Assembly (NCBI GenBank): GCA_937883885.1
Contig: CAKZXL010000667.1
Location: 1-7,085 of the forward strand
Direction of reading: 5' to 3'
Origin: an uncultured Aquincola sp.
Lineage (GTDB): Bacteria > Pseudomonadota > Gammaproteobacteria > Burkholderiales > Burkholderiaceae
DNA: 7,085 nt
In this document: positions 1 through 7,085 of the stretch, one piece after another
Layout of the letters: every line of letters starts with the position of its first letter
Numbering within the stretch: the first letter of the stretch is position 1
Translations under genes and position numbers: made by a program
The notes under the pieces: generated by a model
Told to the model about the DNA's origin: nothing
Databases searched by the model: none
Seen by the model: only the letters and a program-made list of their open reading frames with translations

Positions 1-347
1 CGCAGGCCGGCGTCGCGGGCTTCGTCCAGCAGCCGCTGCACGCCGGTGCGCAAGGCAATGCCGCCTTCACGCGCGGTGCTTGTATAGACATGTGTCTTGA
101 GCGCATGGATCTCGGGCACACGCGCCAGCAGCGCCTTGCGCTGGGCGGGCGGCAGCTGCGCTTCTTCGATGTAGGCGGCGATGCGCTCCTTGCCGCCGGT
201 GATGGCCAGCAGCCGGCGGTAGGTGGGCGCACTCCATTGCCAACCCAGCTGCATCTGCTCGAAGGCGGTGTTGAAGGACTGGCGGTGCGCCTCTTCGGTG
301 TCGGCCAGGGTGCCGTCCACGTCCAGGATCAGGGCTTCGGTGGTCAT
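1..347 (-). CDS. cbbY: Xylulose-1,5-bisphosphate phosphatase CbbY (HAD family), 3' end cut by window edge
   Basis: The visible 115 residues are the N-terminal part of a HAD-superfamily phosphatase. The motif DVDGT starts at D9 (expected nucleophile) with D11 as the expected acid/base. It is followed by [12 protein letters not shown] and, in the helical cap region, TGGKERI (residues 50-56) and IHALKT (80-85). This wording resembles CbbY rather than the phosphoglycolate phosphatase CbbZ/Gph. Known role of the family: dephosphorylation of xylulose-1,5-bisphosphate, an inhibitory misfire product of Rubisco, to xylulose-5-phosphate in the cytosol. Its position directly after cbbX is the usual cbbLSXY order. 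The start ATG overlaps the cbbX stop as ATGA and has a near-perfect Shine-Dalgarno sequence 7 bases upstream. The C-terminal half, with HAD motifs II-IV, lies outside the window. CbbZ is the main alternative. Confidence 0.88.
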   Translation of the reverse strand, partial: MTTEALILDVDGTLADTEEAHRQSFNTAFEQMQLGWQWSAPTYRRLLAITGGKERIAAYIEEAQLPPAQRKALLARVPEIHALKTHVYTSTAREGGIALRTGVQRLLDEARDAGL

Positions 348-1246
348 CGCGTCACCTCCTGCAAGACCGGCGCGGTGGGTGCCGCGCCAAACACCCGAGA
401 CGCCAGCACGTCTTCGGCCTGCAGCGTGCACAGCTGCTCCTTGCTCAGCGCCGATTGCGAATCGAACAGGCGCGTGGCGTGGCGCAGCCGCATGCGGTCG
501 AGCGCATTGCGCACCGAGCGGGCATTGGCAAAGTGCGGCTGCTGGCGCCGCAGGTGCAGGTAGCGGCCGAAGGCATGCGCGGCCGGGCCGTCGAAACGGT
601 AGTTCAGGCCCGTGAGCATCAGCTCGGCGATCTGCATCAGCTCGGCCTCGCTGTAGTCGGGGAAGTCGATGTGGTGCGCGATGCGAGACGCCATCCCCGG
701 GTTGCTGCCGAAGAAGGTGTCCATGCGGTCCTTGTAGCCCGCCAGGATCACCACCAGGTCGTCGCGCTGGTTCTCCATCACCTGCAGCAGGATCTCGATG
801 GATTCCTGGCCGTAGTCGCGCTCGTTCTCGGGCCGGTACAGGTAGTAGGCCTCGTCGATGAACAGCACGCCGCCCATCGCCTTCTTGATCACTTCCTTGG
901 TCTTGGGGGCGGTGTGGCCGATGAACTGGCCCACCAGGTCGTCGCGCGTCACCGCCACCAGGTGGCCCTTGCGCACATAGCCCAGCTGCTTGAGCACGCC
1001 GGCCATGCGCAGGGCCACGGTGGTCTTGCCGGTGCCCGGGTTGCCGGTGAAGCACATGTGCAGGCTGGGCGGCGTGCTCTGCAGGCCCTGCTCCTCGCGC
1101 AGCTTGTCGATGAGCAGCAGCGCCGCGATGTCGCGGATGCGGCCCTTGACCGGCGCCAGGCCGATCAGCTCCGCGTCCAGCTGGTCGAGCAGCGCCTTGA
1201 CGCCGGAGCTTTCGAACAATGCGCGCGGGGCGGTGGCCGTGTCCAC
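344..1246 (-). CDS. cbbX: Red-type Rubisco activase CbbX (AAA+ ATPase)
   Basis: This 300-residue protein is full length for CbbX. Residues 68-75 (GNPGTGKT) are the Walker A motif and 127-132 (VLFIDE) the Walker [10 protein letters not shown] (110-118), [15 protein letters not shown] and AGYKDRM are near-invariant CbbX wording. R188 in [12 protein letters not shown] fits the arginine finger. Known role: a hexameric cytosolic ring, switched on by ribulose-1,5-bisphosphate, uses ATP to pull the C-terminal tail of red-type CbbL into its pore and release inhibitory sugar phosphates. The start is GTG, chosen because AGGAG lies 7 bases upstream and the protein then starts at the expected family position. 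It lies 26 bases after cbbS and overlaps cbbY by 4 bases (ATGA). One oddity is that the pore-loop aromatic, which I recall as Tyr in the characterised Rhodobacter protein, is Phe here (F108 in GQFIGHT). Confidence 0.97.
   Translation of the reverse strand: MDTATAPRALFESSGVKALLDQLDAELIGLAPVKGRIRDIAALLLIDKLREEQGLQSTPPSLHMCFTGNPGTGKTTVALRMAGVLKQLGYVRKGHLVAVTRDDLVGQFIGHTAPKTKEVIKKAMGGVLFIDEAYYLYRPENERDYGQESIEILLQVMENQRDDLVVILAGYKDRMDTFFGSNPGMASRIAHHIDFPDYSEAELMQIAELMLTGLNYRFDGPAAHAFGRYLHLRRQQPHFANARSVRNALDRMRLRHATRLFDSQSALSKEQLCTLQAEDVLASRVFGAAPTAPVLQEVTR
352..360 (-). promoter_or_regulatory. Very strong ribosome-binding site for cbbY, inside the end of cbbX
   Basis: On the minus strand this reads AGGAGGTGA, a nine-base match to the complement of the usual 16S rRNA 3' end. 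The AGGAGG core lies 7 bases before the cbbY ATG. It is embedded in the last codons of cbbX (…QEVTR-stop). With the ATGA stop/start overlap it fixes the cbbY start and suggests re-initiation or translational coupling, so activase and phosphatase would be made together. Confidence 0.85.
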
Positions 1247-1253
1247 GGGGCTA

Positions 1254-1258
1254 CTCCT
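1254..1258 (-). promoter_or_regulatory. Ribosome-binding site that fixes the GTG start of cbbX
   Basis: The minus strand reads AGGAG, 7 bases before the GTG at 1246-1244. No in-frame ATG lies at a suitable distance, so this site is the main support for a GTG start. Confidence 0.75.
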
Positions 1259-1272
1259 GGTGGGTGGGCGTG

Positions 1273-1713
1273 TCAGCGGGTGGCTGAAGGTCCGCCGTAG
1301 CGGCTGCCTTCAGGTCGGGCCTGCGTGGCATAGCTCTCGATGCTGTAGCGCAGCGTGCGGCCGGGCTCTTCGGTGCGGATGAGGCGGAAGCCGGGCTCTT
1401 CCTTGGGCCGGTTGACGATGAAGCTCAGCACCACCGATTCGGTGCCGTGGGTGCTGTCGAAGGCGGTGACGCGGATGTACTGGTCAGGGAAGGTCTTGCG
1501 GCAGTCGTTGATCTCCTGCAGCACGCCGGCGGCGTCGCGCAGGTCGAACATCGGGTTGCCGTGCATTTCCCAGAAGGTGTTGCGCGGGTGCGGGTCGTCG
1601 GTGTATTCCACGCCGATGGCCCAGCCCTTTTGCAGGCAGTACTCCAGCTGGCGGGTGATCTGGGCGTCCGTCAGCTCGGGCAGGAACGAGAAGGTGCCTT
1701 GGGTAATGCGCAT
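1273..1713 (-). CDS. cbbS: Ribulose-bisphosphate carboxylase small subunit, form IC
   Basis: The protein has 146 residues and starts [19 protein letters not shown], the typical start of red-type small subunits. [30 protein letters not shown] (about 23-52) and the [18 protein letters not shown] segment follow. The C-terminal extension, roughly from residue 110 ([20 protein letters not shown]), is the red-type feature that forms a beta-hairpin lining the central channel of the L8S8 enzyme and helps assembly. The last residues after PEGSRY are a short extra Gly/Ser/Arg tail. It lies 33 bases after cbbL, with AAGGAG at 1720-1725 placed 6 bases before the ATG. It caps the catalytic large-subunit octamer in the cytosol and does not itself carry the active site. 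Confidence 0.98.
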   Translation of the reverse strand: MRITQGTFSFLPELTDAQITRQLEYCLQKGWAIGVEYTDDPHPRNTFWEMHGNPMFDLRDAAGVLQEINDCRKTFPDQYIRVTAFDSTHGTESVVLSFIVNRPKEEPGFRLIRTEEPGRTLRYSIESYATQARPEGSRYGGPSATR

Positions 1714-1740
1714 GGGTTGCTCCTTGGCGGTGTGCGGGCG

Positions 1741-3258
<1,518 letters not shown>

Positions 3259-3260
3259 TC

Positions 3261-3290
3261 AATGTAGAGATTTCACCCTCCATATAAAAA
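3261..3290 (-). promoter_or_regulatory. Candidate cbbL promoter (-35/-10)
   Basis: On the minus strand, TACATT at 3266-3261 is a 4-of-6 match to a sigma-70 -10 box. TTTTTA at 3290-3285, 18 bases upstream, is a poor -35 box, as expected for an activator-dependent promoter. Transcription would start near 3254 and leave a leader of about 40 bases. The upstream CbbR-like repeat would then be centred near -64, the usual LysR-type recognition site, and the AT-rich stretch 3282-3300 would be the activation half-site. The boxes are weak and the call rests mainly on spacing. Confidence 0.4.
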
Positions 3291-3310
3291 TTAAACTTTC
3301 TGGCGCTGGC

Positions 3311-3326
3311 ATAAGCCCCGACTAAT
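3311..3326. promoter_or_regulatory. Candidate CbbR operator (LysR-type T-N11-A inverted repeat)
   Basis: On the plus strand the site reads ATAAG, six bases, CTAAT: an imperfect inverted repeat with four of five arm positions matching. It contains TTA-N8-TTA on the minus strand, which fits the TNA-N7/8-TNA pattern described for CbbR sites, and the generic T-N11-A of LysR regulators. It sits in the AT-richer divergent region, 8 bases before the cbbR ATG. Bound CbbR could therefore activate cbbL and repress its own gene. Confidence 0.55.
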
Positions 3327-3328
3327 AT
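3323..3328 (+). promoter_or_regulatory. Candidate cbbR -10 box, overlapping the operator
   Basis: TAATAT matches the -10 consensus at 4 of 6 positions and ends 6 bases before the cbbR ATG. If used, the transcript would begin at or next to the start codon, which would agree with the absence of a ribosome-binding site there. No convincing -35 box is seen 16-18 bases upstream. This is a tentative call. Confidence 0.3.
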
Positions 3329-3334
3329 GTAGCC

Positions 3335-4291
3335 ATGCCGCTCACCCGTAACGCCACCTTTCGCCAGCTGGCTGCGTTCCATGCTGTCGCGCGGCTGGGC
3401 AGCGTGTCGATGGCGGCCGACGAACTGCACCTGACGCAACCGGCCATCTCCATCCAGATCCGCGCGCTGGAAGAGTCGGCGCGCACACCGCTGCTGCAGC
3501 GCGCCGGCCGCGGCGTGCGGCTGACCGAAGCCGGCGAGCTGCTGGCCGGCTATGCGGCCCGCATCATCGAGCTGTGGCGCGAGGCGGGCGAAGAGATGGC
3601 CACGCTGCAGGGCGTGTTCTCGGGCACGCTGCGGGTGGGCGCCGTCACCACCGCCGAATACCTGCTGCCGCCGCTGCTGGTGACCTTTGCCAACGAGCAC
3701 CCCAAGGTGAAGGTGAAGCTGCAGGTGGGCAACCGCGACGAGATCGTGCGCATGCTGGCCGGCCAGGACATCGACCTGGCCATCATGGGCCGGCCACCGG
3801 CCGAGCTGAAGACCGAGGCCAGCCCCTTCGCCCGCCACCCGATGGCCTTTCTGGCCGCGCCGGGCCATGCCACGCTCAAGCAGGGCGAGATGGGCCTGGC
3901 CGACCTGGCCGGCATGCACCTGCTGGTGCGCGAGCGTGGCTCCGGCACACGCGCCACGCTGGAGCGCCTGTTCAAAGACGCGCGGCTGCCGCTGCGCATC
4001 GGCAGCGAGATGTCGAGCAACGAGGCCATCAAGCAGATGTGCGCGGCCGGCTTCGGCGTGGCCTTTTTGTCGATGCACACCTGCGTGCTGGAGTTGGAAG
4101 CCGGCCTTCTGGAGCTGCTGCCCATGGCCGACAACCCGGTGCAGCGCGAATGGTTCGTGATGCGCCTGGCCTCACGCCAGCTGTCGCAGGTGGCCAGCGC
4201 CTTCGAGCGCTTTTTGATCGAGCAGGGCCAGGACCAGCTGACGCAGCAGCTCAGGCCCCGCGCACGCCGGCGGCGGGCGGCACGGGCTTAG
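3335..4291 (+). CDS. cbbR: LysR-type transcriptional activator of the cbb operon, CbbR
   Basis: This 318-residue LysR regulator has a winged helix-turn-helix at about 8-65 (recognition region around 23-44, SVSMAADELHLTQPAISIQI; RLTEAGELL at 62-70), a linker helix to about 95 and a periplasmic-binding-protein-like effector domain from about 98 to 300. CbbR-typical wording includes RVGAVTTAEYLLPPLL (100-115), MGRPP, RGSGTRATLE (201-210) and SSNEAIKQM (228-236). Known role: sensing Calvin-cycle metabolites such as RuBP or NADPH, depending on species, and activating cbb transcription. Divergent placement next to cbbL supports the call. No Shine-Dalgarno sequence is visible before the ATG, yet the start fits the family. 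The C-terminus is a short Arg/Ala-rich tail (after residue 306). That tail is encoded in the 41 bases shared, on opposite strands, with the end of the mxaL-like gene. Confidence 0.95.
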   Translation: MPLTRNATFRQLAAFHAVARLGSVSMAADELHLTQPAISIQIRALEESARTPLLQRAGRGVRLTEAGELLAGYAARIIELWREAGEEMATLQGVFSGTLRVGAVTTAEYLLPPLLVTFANEHPKVKVKLQVGNRDEIVRMLAGQDIDLAIMGRPPAELKTEASPFARHPMAFLAAPGHATLKQGEMGLADLAGMHLLVRERGSGTRATLERLFKDARLPLRIGSEMSSNEAIKQMCAAGFGVAFLSMHTCVLELEAGLLELLPMADNPVQREWFVMRLASRQLSQVASAFERFLIEQGQDQLTQQLRPRARRRRAARA

Positions 4292-5309
4292 CCCGCGGGC
4301 GGCGGCCGCGCCAGCGCCGCCACAGCTGCCATGCATAAGGCAGCACCAATACCAGCAAGGCCAGCGGCGCCAGCACGTCCCGCAGCGGCAGCTTGACCGG
4401 CACCGGCCGCTGGAACATCGGGGCGCGCAGCGCCTCGCTCAGGCCGCGAGGGCCGTCGAGGTGGTGGTACTGCAGGCCGTCTTCCTGCGCCAGCAGGCGC
4501 AGGTAGGGCTCGCGCAGACCCGACAGGTGCTCGGTGCCCGGGGTGGCGCCCACCGAGACGCTGGGGCCGGCCGCATCGTCGGCCATGCCTTCGCCGGCCA
4601 CGCTGCCGCTGCGGCCGCGGCTGCGCGGGTCGGCCTGCAACACTTCGTCGGCGCCCCACACGCCGATGGGCCGGCCCTGCGGGTCGCGCTTGGGAATGGG
4701 CGAGGGCTGGGCCTGGCCCACGCCCACGATGAGGCCGGGCACCTCACCCGGCTCGCCGTTGAGCTTGGGCCGGTGGCGCGGGTGCAGCGGCGGCGATTCC
4801 TGCCCGTCGGTGATGAACACCAGCGAGGGCTTGTCTTCCAGCTGCTTGGCCACCGCCAGCCCGCTGTGCAGGCCCTTGGCCACTTCGCTGCCGTTGATCC
4901 AGGCCATGCGGCCATCCAGGTTGGCCAGCGTGGCGCGCAGTTCGCCCAGGTTCTCGCACACCTCCACCGGCGCCAGCACCAGCAGCGTGCGGTACTCGGT
5001 GAAGACGCCCAGCCCCAGCTTGGAGCCGCAGGGCAGGTCCAGCATGGCCTCGCGCACGGCGTGCTTGGCCGCGTCGATGCGGGCGGCGGGCCGGCCGTCC
5101 ACCAGCGCATCGGGCACGTTCATGCTCTGGGTGATGTCCAGCACCACCACATGGTCGAAGCGGGCGCGCTGCAGCGTGAGGTGCCCGGGCAGCAGGCAGC
5201 CCAGCAGCAGCAGCGCGGCGAGGGCCAGCAGCGCGGCCTCCTGCCGGCGCTGCAGCAGCGCCCAACCCGCCTGGGCCGCGGCGCGCCAACGGGCCGGCAC
5301 AGGCCTCAA
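4251..5309 (-). CDS. mxaL: MxaL-like membrane VWA-domain protein of the methanol dehydrogenase maturation cluster
   Basis: The protein has 352 residues counted from a TTG start. A membrane segment lies at about 26-42, followed by a von Willebrand factor A domain from about 53 to 290. Its metal-site motif is D58-I-T-Q-S62 (DITQSMN), a DxTxS form of MIDAS, with D168 in ITDGQE. A second membrane segment lies at about 312-328, and a basic tail ends the protein. A Gly/Ser/Pro-rich insert spans roughly 226-262. MxaL is one of the accessory proteins that, with MxaA, C and K, are needed for calcium-loaded active methanol dehydrogenase; its exact biochemistry is not settled. No ATG is available. TTG at 5309 overlaps the mxaK stop as TTGA; GTG at 5300 is the alternative (349 residues). 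The mxa name rests on gene order and VWA pairing. A related MoxR-associated VWA operon is possible. Confidence 0.75.
   Translation of the reverse strand: MRPVPARWRAAAQAGWALLQRRQEAALLALAALLLLGCLLPGHLTLQRARFDHVVVLDITQSMNVPDALVDGRPAARIDAAKHAVREAMLDLPCGSKLGLGVFTEYRTLLVLAPVEVCENLGELRATLANLDGRMAWINGSEVAKGLHSGLAVAKQLEDKPSLVFITDGQESPPLHPRHRPKLNGEPGEVPGLIVGVGQAQPSPIPKRDPQGRPIGVWGADEVLQADPRSRGRSGSVAGEGMADDAAGPSVSVGATPGTEHLSGLREPYLRLLAQEDGLQYHHLDGPRGLSEALRAPMFQRPVPVKLPLRDVLAPLALLVLVLPYAWQLWRRWRGRRPRAKPVPPAAGVRGA
4283..4295 (+). other. Short inverted repeat across the cbbR stop codon
   Basis: CGGGCT and AGCCCG flank a single T and include the cbbR TAG. A physical hairpin would be five GC pairs with a TTA loop. 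No T-run follows on either strand, so it is not a canonical intrinsic terminator. It may be a weak 3'-end hairpin for cbbR. On the other strand it lies in the last codons of the mxaL-like gene. Confidence 0.35.
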
Positions 5310-5941
5310 GGCAGCCCCGCGCTGTGGCCGCGCATGGTGGTGACGGCGCGTTCGGCCTCGGGCGCGGGCTCGTTGACCGGCGGCTCTTCTTCCTCCGCGT
5401 CGGGCAGCAGACGCTGCGCCCGCTCCAGGTTGTAGCGGGCGGGCCAGAAGCCGGGGTCGTGGCGCAGCACGTCGCGGTAGCCTTCCTTGGCCAGTTCCAG
5501 CAGCGCGATGGCCTGGCCGGGCTGCAGCGTGGCGCGCACTTCCATCGCCTGGCGCAGCAGCAGGTTGGCGCTGTTGTAGCGGGCGGCCTGGCCCAGCGGC
5601 GTGTCGTTTTGCAGCGGGCGGTAGCGGGCCAGCGCGGTCTCGCGCTCGGTGGCCGAGGCCTGCTGCCGCGCGCGCTGGGCGCTGCCGTAGGCGGCGGCAA
5701 AGCGCAGGTCGGGCGCTGCATCGTCGCCGGGCGCGGCGGCCGAGGCATCGGCGCCTGAAGCCGCGCCGGGCTGCGCCGCCGCCTGAGCCGCGCCCAGCGC
5801 CAGCGCCTCGATGCGCTGGTTCGCGCCCGCATCGCGCCACCACCAGGCGGCCTGCAGCGCGGCCAGCAATGCCACCGCCAGCAGGGCCAGCCACACCGCG
5901 CGGGTGCGGCCACGTGTGGCGAAATCGGCCTTCAGGCCCAT
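5306..5941 (-). CDS. mxaK: MxaK-like membrane-anchored helical-repeat protein
   Basis: This 211-residue protein has a basic N-terminus and one membrane segment at about 16-34 (rich in Leu/Ala, ending AAWWW). An Ala/Gly/Asp-rich linker (about 50-77) follows. The helical part (about 80-180) has a TPR-like end, GYRDVLRHDPGFWPARYNLERAQRLLP. The tail is acidic and Pro-rich (EEEEPP). The TPR-like helices probably face the periplasm and act as a protein-contact platform. It lies between two VWA-protein genes, the position of MxaK in mxaACKL clusters, where it takes part in methanol dehydrogenase maturation. The ATG overlaps the end of mxaC by 10 bases, and GGAG at 5950-5953 lies 8 bases upstream. 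The sequence is poorly conserved, so the name rests largely on context. Confidence 0.7.
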   Translation of the reverse strand: MGLKADFATRGRTRAVWLALLAVALLAALQAAWWWRDAGANQRIEALALGAAQAAAQPGAASGADASAAAPGDDAAPDLRFAAAYGSAQRARQQASATERETALARYRPLQNDTPLGQAARYNSANLLLRQAMEVRATLQPGQAIALLELAKEGYRDVLRHDPGFWPARYNLERAQRLLPDAEEEEPPVNEPAPEAERAVTTMRGHSAGLP

Positions 5942-6963
5942 CGGCGTATCTCCAGGGTGCGGGCGGCCAGCAACAGCAGCACGGCCAGCAGGGCCGCGCC
6001 CAGGGCCCAGGGCGCCAGGCTGCGACGGGGCACCACGTCTTCATAGACGATGGGCAGGTTCTCCAGCCGGTTCACGTCGTCAATGGCCTTTTGCAGCGCC
6101 TCGGGGTTGTCGGCCTCGTACGCGCGGTACGGCGTGCCCAGCTGCTCGAAGAAGCGGTGCAGGAAGTATTCGGGCGCCGCCTCGGCATTCACGGGCGCGG
6201 CCGGGTTGTCGGCTTCTGCGGGCTTCAGGCCCGCGCTCATCGCCGACCGGATGTAGATCCAGTAGATGGCCACGCGGTGCTTGTGCACCAGGTGGCTGAT
6301 GCGGTCGCGGATCGCGGCGTCCAGCCGGTCGCCACCGTCGGACACCAGCATCACGATGCGCGAGCCGGTGTACGGCCGGTCGTTGAAGTAGCCCAGCGCG
6401 CTTTCCAGCGCCAGGCCGATGTTGGTCTCGCTCAGGCCGCGGCCGATGTTGCCGGCGGCGATGGCGGCCTGGATGGCCTCGGGCTTCTGCGTGAACTCCA
6501 GCACCCGCATCGGCAGCGTGCTGAACAGCACCATGCCAAAGCGGTCGTCCGGCCGCCGACTAGCAAAGTCGCCGAGCAGCTGGCGCGCCACCTGGCCTTT
6601 CGATTCGCGGTTCTGCGCGGCGCGCAGGCGCGAGTAGTAGTCCAGTGCCTCGGGCCCGGTGCCGCGCACCGGCGCGCCGGCCGCACGCGCGCCGCCAAAG
6701 CCCTGGTCCATGCTGCGGCTGCGGTCCAGCACCAGCACGATCTCGGCGCCGCGGCCCACCCGTTCGACCGTGTACTCGGGCCGGTAGGGCTCGGCCAGCG
6801 CCAGCACCAGGCCGGCCAGCGCCAGCGCCAGGCCGTCGGAGGCCAGGTCGCGCGGCAGCGTGGCCAGCCAGGTGTTGGGCATCGCATCGCGCTGGCGCAG
6901 CAGCCAGGGCAAGGCGGCCAGCGGCAGCAGCAACAGCCAGGCGGGCGTGTCGAAGCGGATCAT
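5932..6963 (-). CDS. mxaC: MxaC-like membrane VWA-domain protein
   Basis: This 343-residue protein has two N-terminal membrane segments (about 7-22 and 45-58), a von Willebrand factor A domain (about 73-300) and a C-terminal membrane segment (about 316-335), the BatA/MxaC layout. The MIDAS residues are complete: D80, S82 and S84 in DRSRSMD, T180 in SETNIG and D209 in SDGGD. This predicts binding of a divalent metal and a partner protein on the periplasmic face. In methylotrophs MxaC works with MxaA, K and L to give calcium-loaded methanol dehydrogenase. An upstream in-frame ATG (6999) would add 12 residues. I prefer the ATG at 6963 because it forms an ATGA overlap with the preceding stop, starts MIRFDTPAWL (typical of the family) and has GTGGAG 11 bases upstream. 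The 3' end overlaps mxaK by 10 bases. Confidence 0.8.
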   Translation of the reverse strand: MIRFDTPAWLLLLPLAALPWLLRQRDAMPNTWLATLPRDLASDGLALALAGLVLALAEPYRPEYTVERVGRGAEIVLVLDRSRSMDQGFGGARAAGAPVRGTGPEALDYYSRLRAAQNRESKGQVARQLLGDFASRRPDDRFGMVLFSTLPMRVLEFTQKPEAIQAAIAAGNIGRGLSETNIGLALESALGYFNDRPYTGSRIVMLVSDGGDRLDAAIRDRISHLVHKHRVAIYWIYIRSAMSAGLKPAEADNPAAPVNAEAAPEYFLHRFFEQLGTPYRAYEADNPEALQKAIDDVNRLENLPIVYEDVVPRRSLAPWALGAALLAVLLLLAARTLEIRRWA

Positions 6964-7085
6964 GCGGCGCCCCGCTCCACGTCGCGGCAGCGGCGGCAAA
7001 AGCCGCGCAGCCAGACCAGGTCGTCGCCCGCCGGCTCACCCGCGAAGAAGCTGCGGCGCGAGCGGGCGAAGAACTCGTGCAGCTC
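6960..7085 (-). CDS. mxaA: C-terminal end of an MxaA-like protein, 5' part outside the window
   Basis: Only the last 41 residues and the TGA are present, in a frame open to the window edge. They read ELHEFFARSRRSFFAGEPAG…WLRGFCRRCRDVERGAA. The FFARSRRSFF and ARRCRD-like segments resemble the end of MxaA, a membrane protein needed for calcium incorporation into methanol dehydrogenase. Its position directly before the mxaC-like gene (ATGA overlap) is where mxaA sits in mxaRSACKLD clusters. The fragment is too short to be sure; another protein of the MoxR/DUF58/VWA type could end similarly. Overlapping frames here look like shadows, because this one gives the coupled stop/start. Confidence 0.55.
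   Translation of the reverse strand, partial: ELHEFFARSRRSFFAGEPAGDDLVWLRGFCRRCRDVERGAA

Noticed and set aside
455..1300. Long plus-strand open frame (281 codons) opposite cbbX
   Set aside because: It mirrors cbbX codons, is rich in His/Val/Ala/Gln without any domain, and is the usual open antisense frame of GC-rich genes.
4196..4215. Terminator-like hairpin (AGCGC, six-base loop, GCGCT, then T5) on the plus strand inside cbbR
   Set aside because: The stem is only 5 base pairs and the bases encode the conserved-looking SAFERFL segment about 80 bases before the stop; probably coding coincidence.
5190..5260. CAG/CTG-like trinucleotide runs
   Set aside because: They encode Leu/Ala-rich membrane segments of the VWA protein with high-GC codon choice; no true tandem repeat unit.
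4461..5435. Plus-strand open frame (324 codons) opposite the mxaL-like gene
   Set aside because: The minus strand carries a clear VWA domain with metal-site residues and membrane segments; the plus frame has none.
5310..6044. Extending the mxaL-like gene upstream to a distant ATG at 6044 (597 residues)
   Set aside because: The extra part is Cys/Pro/Arg/Ala-rich shadow sequence that overlaps all of mxaK, which has a good start, a membrane segment and a TPR-like end.

Overview
The window is GC-rich, densely coding DNA, almost certainly from a proteobacterium. Gene families, gene order and protein wording point to a betaproteobacterium of the Burkholderiales (Rubrivivax/Leptothrix/Methylibium-like), but that placement is an inference made without a database search. 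It contains parts of two known metabolic modules lying side by side: a red-type (form IC) Rubisco operon with its regulator, and a methanol-dehydrogenase maturation (mxa-type) gene cluster.

Left part (1-3213, all on the minus strand): the cbbL-cbbS-cbbX-cbbY operon, read from right to left. It encodes the Rubisco large subunit, small subunit, red-type Rubisco activase and xylulose-1,5-bisphosphate phosphatase (its 3' end is cut off by the window edge). The genes are packed with gaps of 33 and 26 bases and one ATGA overlap. Together they fix CO2, reactivate inhibited Rubisco and destroy an inhibitory by-product.

Middle (3214-4291): a 121-base divergent control region, visibly AT-rich for this window, separates cbbL from cbbR, the plus-strand LysR-type activator gene. 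It holds a TTA-N8-TTA / T-N11-A inverted repeat next to cbbR. Its distance from a weak cbbL -10 candidate fits normal LysR-type activator geometry.

Right part (4251-7085, minus strand): the 3' end of an mxaA-like gene, then mxaC-like (membrane VWA protein), mxaK-like (membrane-anchored helical-repeat protein) and mxaL-like (membrane VWA protein). All are joined by 3-10 base overlaps, so this is one operon. In known methylotrophs these proteins mature PQQ methanol dehydrogenase (calcium insertion/assembly). The last gene ends 41 bases inside the 3' end of cbbR, tail to tail.

Taken together, the window suggests an organism that oxidises methanol (or another C1 alcohol) to CO2 and assimilates carbon through the Calvin cycle, with both modules physically joined. 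I do not see an undescribed system. The points most worth checking are the mxa-cbb junction and possible antisense transcription across cbbR, a Tyr-to-Phe substitution in the CbbX pore loop, and the apparent lack of a ribosome-binding site before cbbR.
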